This document shows, piece by piece, positions 6,135-12,910 of a stretch of 16,185 nt of DNA. Below the pieces are notes generated by a model. It searched no databases. It saw only the letters and a list, made by a program, of their open reading frames with translations, and had not been told where the DNA came from. The stretch's first letter is position 1. Each line of letters opens with the position of its first letter. Both the position numbers and the translations under genes were made by a program. This DNA is from Alphaproteobacteria bacterium (GTDB lineage Bacteria; Pseudomonadota; Alphaproteobacteria; Rhizobiales; Aestuariivirgaceae), in NCBI GenBank assembly GCA_020441605.1, contig JAGRLX010000298.1, positions 1 through 16,185 of the forward strand, in the 5' to 3' direction.

Positions 6135-7871
6135 ATGGCAACAGCAGTTGCACAATCCGGGGCAATCGCTGCCATCGCGGCGAAGTTCCGCACCTGCCCG
6201 GCAACGGGCCTCAAGGTCGATCTGGCGGCCGAACGGCTGATCAAGGCCAATGCCGTCGCTGCCGTAGTCTTTCTCGCCATTGGCGGCGTCTTCGGACTGC
6301 TGGTGGCGCTCACCCGCTGGCCGGCGGTCCATCTTCTGGGCGCCGACTGGTTCTATCTTGTCCTCACCGCCCACGGGCTTGACGTCCTGCTGGTGTGGAT
6401 CATCTTCTTCGAAATGGCGGTGCTCTATTTCGCGTCAGCCGTCATCCTGTCCAGCAGGCTGGCCGCGCCCAGATGGGCCTGGACCGGCTTCGTGCTGATG
6501 CTGGTCGGCGCATTGCTCGCCAACATCACGGTGCTGCAGGGCGACTCGAGCGTCATGTTCACATCCTATGTGCCGATGAAGGCTCACCCGAATTTTTACC
6601 TGAGCCTCATCCTCTTCGCCGTCGGGGCGCTGATCGGCTGCTTCGTGTTCCTCGGAACACTGGTGGTGGCAAAGGAGGAAAAGACCTATGAGGGCTCGAT
6701 CCCGCTGGTCACCTTTGGCGCGCTTACGGCCTGCATCATCGCGGTCTTCACCATTGCGTCGGGCGCCATCATCCTGATCCCGACGTGGCTCTGGTCGCTC
6801 GGCTACATCAGCCACATCGATACCCTGATGTACAAGCTGGTGTGGTGGGGCATGGGCCATTCATCGCAGCAGATCAATGTCTCGGCCCATGTGGCCATCT
6901 GGTATCTGATCGCGGCGGTGACGGTCGGCGCCAAGCCGCTCTCCGAAAAGGTGAGCCGCACCGCGTTCCTGATGTACATCCTGTTCCTGCAGCTTGCCTC
7001 CGCCCACCATCTTCTGGTGGAGCCCGGTCTCAGCTCCGAGTGGAAGATCGTCAATACGTCCTACATGATGTATCTGGCGGTCATGGGCTCGATGATCCAT
7101 GGCATGACCGTGCCAGGCGCCATCGAGGCCGCCCAACGCAAGAACGGCTTCACCAAGGGTGTGTTCGGCTGGCTGCGCAATGCGCCATGGAGCAATCCGG
7201 CCTTCGCCGGCATGTTCCTGTCGCTGGTGCTGTTCGGCTTCCTGGGTGGCATCTCGGGCGTGGTGCTGGGCACCGAGCAGCTCAACATCATGATGCACAA
7301 CACGCTCTATGTGCCTGGCCACTTCCATGCGACGGTGGTCACCGGAACGACGCTTGCCTTCATGGCCGTGACCTATCTCGTGGTCCCGCTCATCTTCCAG
7401 CGCCAGATCATCTGGCCGACTCTGGCCAAGTGGCAGGTCTACATCTTCGCCATCGGTGCGGCGGGCATCTCGCTGTTCATGATGGGGGCAGGCACCTTGG
7501 GCGTCTCGCGGCGCCATTGGGACATCACCTTCTCCGATGCCCCGATGAGCTTCGGCTATCCCGATGCGGCCTTCCTGATGATGGGTCTCAACGGCCTCTC
7601 GGCGATCCTTGCGGCTGTCGGCGGCGCCCTCTACGTGGTGATCGTCGTGGCCAGCATCCTCTTCGGCAAGAAGGTCGATGCCTCCAACGTCGGGGCCTCG
7701 CTCGGACCGATGCCGAAGAAGGTGGTGCATGACTCGGTTGCCACCTATGGCAACGCGGGCTCGTGGCATCTGCCCGGCACCTACGTGCTGGTCGGTATCT
7801 TCTTCACCGCCTTCGTGCTCTACTACTTCGTGAACTGGAAATATCTCTCCGAACTCTGGCCGATGCAGTGA
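6135..7871 (+). CDS. Heme-copper oxidoreductase subunit I lacking the catalytic Tyr: probable non-canonical NO reductase (sNOR/eNOR-like)
   Basis: This is the catalytic membrane subunit, 578 aa with about 12-14 helices. Metal ligands are all visible: low-spin heme H80 (TAHG) and H398; high-spin heme H396 (PGHFHATV); CuB H242, H291 and H292 (AHHLLVEPG). The helix VI segment reads GHSSQQ, so the residue four after H242, Tyr in A- and B-type oxygen reductases, is Q246. Loss of this Tyr is a hallmark of heme-copper NO reductases. Segments such as LVEPGLSSEWK resemble B-type oxidases, unlike the usual NorB. It starts at 6135 with an AAGGAGG site, 1 bp after subunit II. The Dnr-type promoter and the nirS/nnrS neighbours support NO as substrate. 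sNOR, eNOR or another newer class cannot be settled from motifs; oxygen reduction is not excluded. Confidence 0.85.
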   Translation: MATAVAQSGAIAAIAAKFRTCPATGLKVDLAAERLIKANAVAAVVFLAIGGVFGLLVALTRWPAVHLLGADWFYLVLTAHGLDVLLVWIIFFEMAVLYFASAVILSSRLAAPRWAWTGFVLMLVGALLANITVLQGDSSVMFTSYVPMKAHPNFYLSLILFAVGALIGCFVFLGTLVVAKEEKTYEGSIPLVTFGALTACIIAVFTIASGAIILIPTWLWSLGYISHIDTLMYKLVWWGMGHSSQQINVSAHVAIWYLIAAVTVGAKPLSEKVSRTAFLMYILFLQLASAHHLLVEPGLSSEWKIVNTSYMMYLAVMGSMIHGMTVPGAIEAAQRKNGFTKGVFGWLRNAPWSNPAFAGMFLSLVLFGFLGGISGVVLGTEQLNIMMHNTLYVPGHFHATVVTGTTLAFMAVTYLVVPLIFQRQIIWPTLAKWQVYIFAIGAAGISLFMMGAGTLGVSRRHWDITFSDAPMSFGYPDAAFLMMGLNGLSAILAAVGGALYVVIVVASILFGKKVDASNVGASLGPMPKKVVHDSVATYGNAGSWHLPGTYVLVGIFFTAFVLYYFVNWKYLSELWPMQ

Positions 7872-7883
7872 GGAGCTGACACC

Positions 7884-8765
7884 ATGACCAGCGCCGCCAT
7901 TTCGCTTACCAAGGACGTGATCTCCATCTTCAAGCTGAGGATTGGCGTGACCATCATGATGAGCGCGATCGGCGGCGTTGCCGTCACGCCGGGTCCCCTC
8001 CCCGACATGTGGCGGATTGCGCTTCTCGGCCTGGCGGTGTTCATGGCATCGGCCAGCGCCGGGGCCTTCAACCAATGGGCCGAGGCCGATCTCGACCGCC
8101 AGATGAAGCGCACGGCCGGCCGTGCCTTCGCCAGCGGCCGCTTCAAGGCCGACGGCTTCTGGCTGGCGATCATTTTGGGGCTGTTGGCCGCGGCGGTCAT
8201 TCTGGCTGCTGCGGTCAGCAACCTGTGGGCCGCCTTCCACACCTTCATGGGGGCTTTCGTCTACGGCATCGTCTACACCGTCTGGCTCAAGCGGCGCAGC
8301 TGGACCAATATCGTGGTCGGCGGTGCTGCAGGAAGCTTCGCGGTCCTGGCCGGCGCGGCCGCGGTCAACCCCGCCATTCCCATCGAACCCCTGCTGCTGA
8401 CCATCGTCATCTTCCTGTGGACACCGCCGCATTTCTGGAGCCTCGCCATTGCCGCCCACGACACCTATGCGACGGCCAAGGTGCCGATGCTGCCGGTGGT
8501 CGCCGGAGACAGTCTCACGGCCAAGGTGATCCTGGCGCATACCGCATTGCTCGTCGGGCTGTCGCTGGTACCCGCCTTCTACGCCATGGGTCCCATCTAT
8601 CTCGCCGGAGCCGCCAGCGGCGGAGCGCTGTTCGTCTGGACCAGCCTGAGGCTCGTTCAGGCGCCGGGGCGCAAGCGCGCCATCCACAATTTCCTCGCCT
8701 CCTTGCTGCAACTGGTACTGCTCCTGTCGGGCACGGTCGCAGACCGGCTGGTCGGAGCCTTTTGA
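7884..8765 (+). CDS. ctaB: Protoheme IX farnesyltransferase (heme O synthase, CtaB/CyoE)
   Basis: CtaB converts heme B to heme O by adding a farnesyl group, in the membrane. The 293-aa polytopic protein belongs to the UbiA prenyltransferase superfamily. The Asp-rich prenyl-diphosphate motif is N63-QWAEADLDRQMKRT, and the second conserved block is WTPPHFWSLAIAAHDTY (179-195), followed by KVPMLPVVAG. It starts 12 bp after subunit I, and its stop overlaps the next start (TGATG). Classical cNOR and qNOR use only b-type hemes, so a heme O synthase inside this operon suggests the complex carries a heme O (or, with CtaA elsewhere, heme A). The family assignment is firm; dedication to this enzyme is inferred from position. 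Confidence 0.92.
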   Translation: MTSAAISLTKDVISIFKLRIGVTIMMSAIGGVAVTPGPLPDMWRIALLGLAVFMASASAGAFNQWAEADLDRQMKRTAGRAFASGRFKADGFWLAIILGLLAAAVILAAAVSNLWAAFHTFMGAFVYGIVYTVWLKRRSWTNIVVGGAAGSFAVLAGAAAVNPAIPIEPLLLTIVIFLWTPPHFWSLAIAAHDTYATAKVPMLPVVAGDSLTAKVILAHTALLVGLSLVPAFYAMGPIYLAGAASGGALFVWTSLRLVQAPGRKRAIHNFLASLLQLVLLLSGTVADRLVGAF

Positions 8766-9562
8766 TGATCCGCAAATTCCTTTCGAGCGTTGCGGTTGCC
8801 CTCGGGCTCCTTGCCTGTGGCACTGCTTTCGCGGATGAGCGCGAGGACAAGGCCATAACCACCTCGCTCGAGGTGATCGGCCGAACAATGCCTGACCTGA
8901 GTTTCCAGGGGGTGGACGGCAAGACGCTGTCGCTCACGCAACTGCGCGGCAAGCCGGTGTTGCTCACGCTCATCTATACCGGTTGTGCCGATGTCTGCCC
9001 GGCCGTCATCGAAAGCCTGGCACCGGCCGTGGCGGTCGGCGAGGACGCCCTGGGCAAGGGCAGTTTCAACGTCGTCACCATCGGCTTCGACACCCGCAAC
9101 GACACGCCGGTCCGGATGCGTTCCTTCGCCCGCGACCATAATGCCGGCGGCGACAACTGGTTCTTCCTTGCGTCCGACCAGAAAACCATGGACCGCCTCT
9201 CGGAGGCCGTGGGCTTCAGCTACTTCTCCTACGCTGGCGGGTTCGACCACATGGCCCAGGTCACGGTGATCGACAAAACCGGCAAGATCTACCGTCAGGT
9301 CTATGGCAGCAGCTTCGACCCGCCACAGATCGTCGATCCGCTGAAGGATCTGATCTTCGGCCGCGAGAAGCCATTCTTCACCTTCGAAGGCCTGGCCGAT
9401 CGGGTGAAACTGTTCTGCACCGTGTATAATCCAAATACCGGCCGATATTATTTCAATTATTCGCTCTTCGCGTCGATCGTCATCGGGGCCGCCAGCCTTG
9501 GACTGGTGCTCGTGGTGCTGATCCGCGAGACGCGCAAATCCATGCGTTCCCACGAGGCCTGA
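8765..9562 (+). CDS. SCO1/SenC family copper chaperone
   Basis: SCO proteins deliver copper to, or reduce, the CuA site of subunit II. The 265-aa protein has an N-terminal signal peptide (cleavage near AFA, residue 23) and a thioredoxin-like fold. The copper ligands are C74 and C78 (CADVCP) and H162 (FDHMAQVTVID). A C-terminal membrane helix (about 234-253) anchors it, with the bulk in the periplasm. The C-terminal segment around C218 (FCTVYNPNTGRYYFNY) is kept in SenC-type members. The start overlaps the ctaB stop by 1 bp, so the two are translationally coupled. A senC gene also sits beside norSY in ammonia oxidisers, which supports the NO reductase reading of this operon. Confidence 0.92.
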   Translation: MIRKFLSSVAVALGLLACGTAFADEREDKAITTSLEVIGRTMPDLSFQGVDGKTLSLTQLRGKPVLLTLIYTGCADVCPAVIESLAPAVAVGEDALGKGSFNVVTIGFDTRNDTPVRMRSFARDHNAGGDNWFFLASDQKTMDRLSEAVGFSYFSYAGGFDHMAQVTVIDKTGKIYRQVYGSSFDPPQIVDPLKDLIFGREKPFFTFEGLADRVKLFCTVYNPNTGRYYFNYSLFASIVIGAASLGLVLVVLIRETRKSMRSHEA

Positions 9563-9567
9563 TCAGC

Positions 9568-11142
9568 ATGGAAATCGTGAAACGCCCGATCAGATGGCTC
9601 TTCGATTCGCTCGAGAGAGCCCTTTCCGGAGTCTTTCCGCCGGCGTGGAACCCCCTGCTCAATCTCGGCGCTCTCGGCTTCTTCTTCTATTGGATCATCA
9701 CGGTCAGCGGCATCTACGTGTATATCTTCTTCGACACCGGCATCACCCAGGCCTATGGTTCGGTGGAATACATGACCAATGACCAGTGGTATGCGGCCGG
9801 GGTCATGCGCAGCCTCCATCGCTACGCCTCGGACGGCCTCATCGTGGTCATGCTGGTGCACATCCTGCGGGAATTCGCGCTCGATCACGCCCGCGGCGTT
9901 CGCTGGTTCAGCTGGATGACGGGCGTACCGGTTCTGATCATGGTCTATGCGGCCGGGATCAGCGGCTACTGGCTGGTGTGGGACAAGCTCGCGCAATACG
10001 TGGCCATCGTCTCGACCGAGTGGCTCGACATGCTGCCGTTCTTCGGCCAGCCCATCGCGCGCAATTTCCTGTCGCCCGACGCGTTGGAAAGCCGTTTCTT
10101 CACGCTGATGATCTTCATGCACATCGCGGTCCCGCTGATTGCCCTGTTCGTGCTGTGGCTGCATCTCCAGCGGGTCAGCAAGCCGCGCATCAACCCGCCC
10201 CTCGGGCTCGTCATCGGAACCGGCCTGTCGCTGCTGGTGCTCTCGTTCATCTATCCCGCCACCAGCCAGGGCCCGGCCAATCTGGCGGAGGTGCCGGGAC
10301 GCATCGGCCTCGACTGGTTCTATCTTCCGGCCTACCCGCTGATCGACACGCTTCCCGGCCAGGTGACCTGGTCGGCGGCCCTCGCCTTCCTGGTGATCAT
10401 GGTCGGCATACCATGGATGCCGCCGCTGAAACGGATGAAACCCGCAACCGTCAATCTCGACAATTGCAACGGCTGCAGCCGCTGCGCCGAAGACTGCCCC
10501 TATACCGCCATCACCATGCAGCAGCGCAGCGATGGTCTGCCTTTCGAGGGCGAAGCTGTTGTTGACCCCTCACTCTGCGTCTCATGTGGGATTTGCGCCG
10601 GGTCCTGTCCGACGTCCACGCCGTTCCGCCGCATGTCCGATCTGGTGCCGGGCATCGACCTGCCCGACAGGTCCATCGCCGCCATCCGGGCCGAGGTGGA
10701 CCGTGAGGGGCAGCGGCTCACCGGGCCTGGCCGCATCATGGTCTTCGGCTGCATCAACGGGGCAAGGCTGGAAGGGCTCCAGACCGACTCCAGAGGCGTC
10801 ATCTCGATCAATTGCACCGGCCACCTGCCACCGGCCTTCATCGACTATATTCTGAGCCGCAACCTCGCCGATGGCGTGGTTGTCGCCGGCTGTGCAGAGA
10901 ACGCCTGCTACAACCGCCTGGGCGGAACCTGGACTGCCCAGCGCATCGCCCGTGTGCGAGATCCGCAGTTGCGCAGCCGGGTGCCGCGCGAGCGGCTTCG
11001 CACAATCTGGGCCGGCCGCAATGGTCTGTCTCATCTTGTCAATGACTTGGAGGGCTTTGCGGAGACATTGCGTCAAATGCCGGCCGCCCCTCGCCAGCGT
11101 GGCCGGCCACGCGACGTGGAACCGGAGCGGCAGGATGCCTGA
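9568..11142 (+). CDS. Cytochrome b - 2[4Fe-4S] ferredoxin - MvhD-like fusion protein
   Basis: This 524-aa fusion has three parts. Residues 1-287 resemble cytochrome b of bc complexes, with about six helices and bis-His heme pairs H84/H98 and H185/H199, both 14 apart. GLDWFYLPAY (247-256) sits where bc1 has PEWY. Residues 295-350 form a ferredoxin domain with C300/C303/C306/C310 and C337/C340/C343/C347. Residues 388-465 resemble MvhD, the iron-sulfur subunit linking hydrogenase to heterodisulfide reductase, with C395, C416, C442 and C447 (GCAENACYNR) as likely cluster ligands. Six helices put the iron-sulfur part in the cytoplasm, so it probably links the quinone pool to a cytoplasmic redox partner. 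The gene lies 5 bp after the SCO gene; its 3' end overlaps the next gene by 8 bp. Domain calls are good; the reaction is unknown. Confidence 0.85.
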   Translation: MEIVKRPIRWLFDSLERALSGVFPPAWNPLLNLGALGFFFYWIITVSGIYVYIFFDTGITQAYGSVEYMTNDQWYAAGVMRSLHRYASDGLIVVMLVHILREFALDHARGVRWFSWMTGVPVLIMVYAAGISGYWLVWDKLAQYVAIVSTEWLDMLPFFGQPIARNFLSPDALESRFFTLMIFMHIAVPLIALFVLWLHLQRVSKPRINPPLGLVIGTGLSLLVLSFIYPATSQGPANLAEVPGRIGLDWFYLPAYPLIDTLPGQVTWSAALAFLVIMVGIPWMPPLKRMKPATVNLDNCNGCSRCAEDCPYTAITMQQRSDGLPFEGEAVVDPSLCVSCGICAGSCPTSTPFRRMSDLVPGIDLPDRSIAAIRAEVDREGQRLTGPGRIMVFGCINGARLEGLQTDSRGVISINCTGHLPPAFIDYILSRNLADGVVVAGCAENACYNRLGGTWTAQRIARVRDPQLRSRVPRERLRTIWAGRNGLSHLVNDLEGFAETLRQMPAAPRQRGRPRDVEPERQDA

Positions 11143-11638
11143 TCTGATCCGATATGGGGCGCAAGCCATCGTCTATGCCGCCATGACTGCGATGATCGGT
11201 TATCTATCGGCCTCTCCGAACTACCGCGCTGTCCCAGAAGGCATGGCCCAGATCAAGCTGTCGTTTCGTCATGGGGCCCAGCGCGTCGAGGATTGCCGTA
11301 GGCTTACCCCGGAGGAGATCGCCAAGCTTCCTGCCAAGGAAAGGCGTCCGAATACATGCTCGCGCGAGCGGATCCCGATCACCGTGGAGTTCGATCTCGA
11401 TGGCACCCAGCGCTATGCGGCGGTGCTGCAACCCTCCGGTCTGTCACGCGACGGGCCGGCGGAAACCTACCGGAAATTCCTCGTGCCCGCCGGCCCCCAC
11501 CGGCTGGTCCTCCGACTTCGCGACAGCAAGCGCGCCGAAGGGTTCGACTACGAGAAAACCCTGGATGTCGACCTGGCGCCGCTGCAGAATCTGGCAATCG
11601 ACTTCAAGGCAGATCAGGGAGGTTTCCTGCTCAGGTAG
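11135..11638 (+). CDS. Unknown membrane-anchored protein of the NOR-like operon
   Basis: I do not recognise this family. The 167-aa protein has one N-terminal membrane helix (about residues 7-26) and no clear cleavage site, then a soluble region that looks beta-rich, probably periplasmic. It contains two cysteines (C54, C75) flanking the charged stretch LTPEEIAKLPAKER; they could form a disulfide or a metal site. The start overlaps the upstream fusion gene by 8 bp, and the hemerythrin gene follows 10 bp later. The tight coupling suggests an assembly or accessory factor of the same complex. It may be analogous to orf1 in norSY-senC-orf1, but I have no sequence basis to equate them. Confidence 0.75.
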   Translation: MPDLIRYGAQAIVYAAMTAMIGYLSASPNYRAVPEGMAQIKLSFRHGAQRVEDCRRLTPEEIAKLPAKERRPNTCSRERIPITVEFDLDGTQRYAAVLQPSGLSRDGPAETYRKFLVPAGPHRLVLRLRDSKRAEGFDYEKTLDVDLAPLQNLAIDFKADQGGFLLR

Positions 11639-11648
11639 GAATTACAGC

Positions 11649-12047
11649 ATGGCACTTATCGAATGGCGAAGGGAATTCGAGACCGGGGTTCCGGATGTGG
11701 ACCACGAACACAAGGAACTCGTCGATCTCATCAACGCGTTGCACGAGGAGATCGCGACCGGTGCCGGCAGCGACAGGATTCATGGGTTTCTGGGCGAGGT
11801 CTTTGCCCGCATCGCGGCCCATTTCGCCCTCGAAGAGTCGATCATGCGCAAGCATCGTTATGATGAATATGCCGCCCACAAGGCCGAGCACGAGGCCCTG
11901 CTGGACGAGATTCGCGACATCATGGACAACGCCACCGAGGATCAGAGCGGCGCCTACCGGGACGCGCTATCGGACACGGTCCGCGACTGGTTCGTCAACC
12001 ATTTCAAGTCGAAAGACGCGCGTCTTCACAAACAACTTGGAGTCTGA
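11649..12047 (+). CDS. Bacteriohemerythrin (di-iron O2/NO-binding protein)
   Basis: This 132-aa single-domain hemerythrin binds O2 or NO at a di-iron centre in the cytoplasm. All seven ligands are in place: H21, H58 and E62 (HFALE), H77 and H81 (HKAEH), H118 and D123 (HFKSKD). It is the last gene of the operon, ending 5 bp from the convergent dnr gene. Its location suggests a role in binding NO or O2, or in supplying O2-sensitive enzymes; family members in denitrifiers are often linked to nitrosative stress. This is a bacteriohemerythrin, not the RIC/DnrN repair type, which is longer and has a different N-terminal domain. Confidence 0.92.
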   Translation: MALIEWRREFETGVPDVDHEHKELVDLINALHEEIATGAGSDRIHGFLGEVFARIAAHFALEESIMRKHRYDEYAAHKAEHEALLDEIRDIMDNATEDQSGAYRDALSDTVRDWFVNHFKSKDARLHKQLGV

Positions 12048-12052
12048 CGGGG

Positions 12053-12757
12053 TCAGGTTTCGGGCTGCCGGCTTTCTTCCGCATAGGTGCGCAGCTTGTC
12101 TACGTCGTCGATGTGAGCGGTGTTCTGGTCGATGTTGACGCCGATCTGGCGCAGCCTGACAAAGGCCCGCGACAGGCTTTCCGGCTGCATACCGAGCCTC
12201 CCCGCGATCAGCGCCTTGTCATAGGGAAGATTGATCCGGCAGCCGCCCGCTTCCGCCTTGCACAGGGACAGGAGAAATTCGGCCACCCGCTGGGCGCCGG
12301 TATGAGCCTTCAACTGCTCGATCTGCTGCACCAGCATGTGGAGGTGTTTGGATGTCGTGGCCAGCATGGCGAGCCCCACGTCCGGATTTTCCCGGATGAG
12401 GCGAAGGAGGTTGCCACTCTGGAGCTTCAGGATGCGTCCATCGGTGACCGCTTCTCCGCTGGCCGGAAATCGCCCGCCGACGAAGGCTGCGGCCTCGGCA
12501 AAGCTCTGGCCACGGGTGAACACCGCGACCACGGCTTCGCCACCGGAGGGAGTCAGTCGATAGACCTTGACCCAGCCTTCGAGCACGACGAACAGCGACG
12601 TGACCGGGTCGCCCTGCACGAAGAGCAGTTCACCGCGGTTCATCGTCTTGACCGTGGCACCGGTCATCACGGCATCGAAAACTGGCGGCGGCAGGCTGGC
12701 CAATACCGGGGCTGCCTGCACGGCGGCCAAGTCGGCGGGTTCCAAACGCAGAGACAT
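12053..12757 (-). CDS. dnr: Dnr/NNR-type Crp-Fnr transcription regulator
   Basis: The 234-aa regulator has an N-terminal cyclic-nucleotide-like sensor domain (about residues 15-130), a long dimer helix (135-160) and a C-terminal winged helix (178-222). The recognition helix QPESLSRAF has E193, S196 and R197, matching FNR E209/S212/R213, which read TTGA half-sites; four such boxes occur in this window. The N-terminal cysteines of FNR are absent (only C166 and C173 occur), so it is not an iron-sulfur O2 sensor. Dnr/NNR proteins sense NO, probably through heme. The ATG at 12757 has a G-rich ribosome site about 13 bp upstream. It converges on the operon, 5 bp away. Control of the nir and NOR-like genes is inferred. 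Confidence 0.88.
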   Translation of the reverse strand: MSLRLEPADLAAVQAAPVLASLPPPVFDAVMTGATVKTMNRGELLFVQGDPVTSLFVVLEGWVKVYRLTPSGGEAVVAVFTRGQSFAEAAAFVGGRFPASGEAVTDGRILKLQSGNLLRLIRENPDVGLAMLATTSKHLHMLVQQIEQLKAHTGAQRVAEFLLSLCKAEAGGCRINLPYDKALIAGRLGMQPESLSRAFVRLRQIGVNIDQNTAHIDDVDKLRTYAEESRQPET

Positions 12758-12803
12758 GATGGTGTCAGGTCCCCCCTTTTTTCTCGTGTTGTCCCACCCC
12801 GGT

Positions 12804-12818
12804 GCCTAATCTTTAGGC
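12804..12818. repeat. Perfect palindrome GCCTAA-N3-TTAGGC upstream of dnr
   Basis: The 15-bp inverted repeat GCCTAATCTTTAGGC lies 47 bp upstream of the dnr ATG, in a 153-bp gap that otherwise shows nothing clear. Its half-sites are not FNR-like. It could be an operator controlling dnr, but the partner is unknown. Confidence 0.5.
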
Positions 12819-12910
12819 GAAATCTCCGGCGATACCAATCGCAATCGGCGAATGCGGCGTGTCTGTGAACACCGGAGTGATCAAGCGACCAGCGGAAGTC
12901 CTGAACGGAG

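Noticed and set aside
5546..7871. Interpretation of the CuA and subunit I pair as an aerobic cytochrome c oxidase
   Set aside because: The HSSQQ replacement of the catalytic Tyr, the Dnr-type promoter and the denitrification neighbours favour NO reduction. It is kept only as a lower-probability alternative.
6861..8888. A 675-codon open frame on the minus strand opposite subunit I and ctaB
   Set aside because: It runs antisense through two clearly coding genes, is rich in Arg/Gly/His/Asp as expected for the complement of GC-rich hydrophobic genes, and shows no motif.
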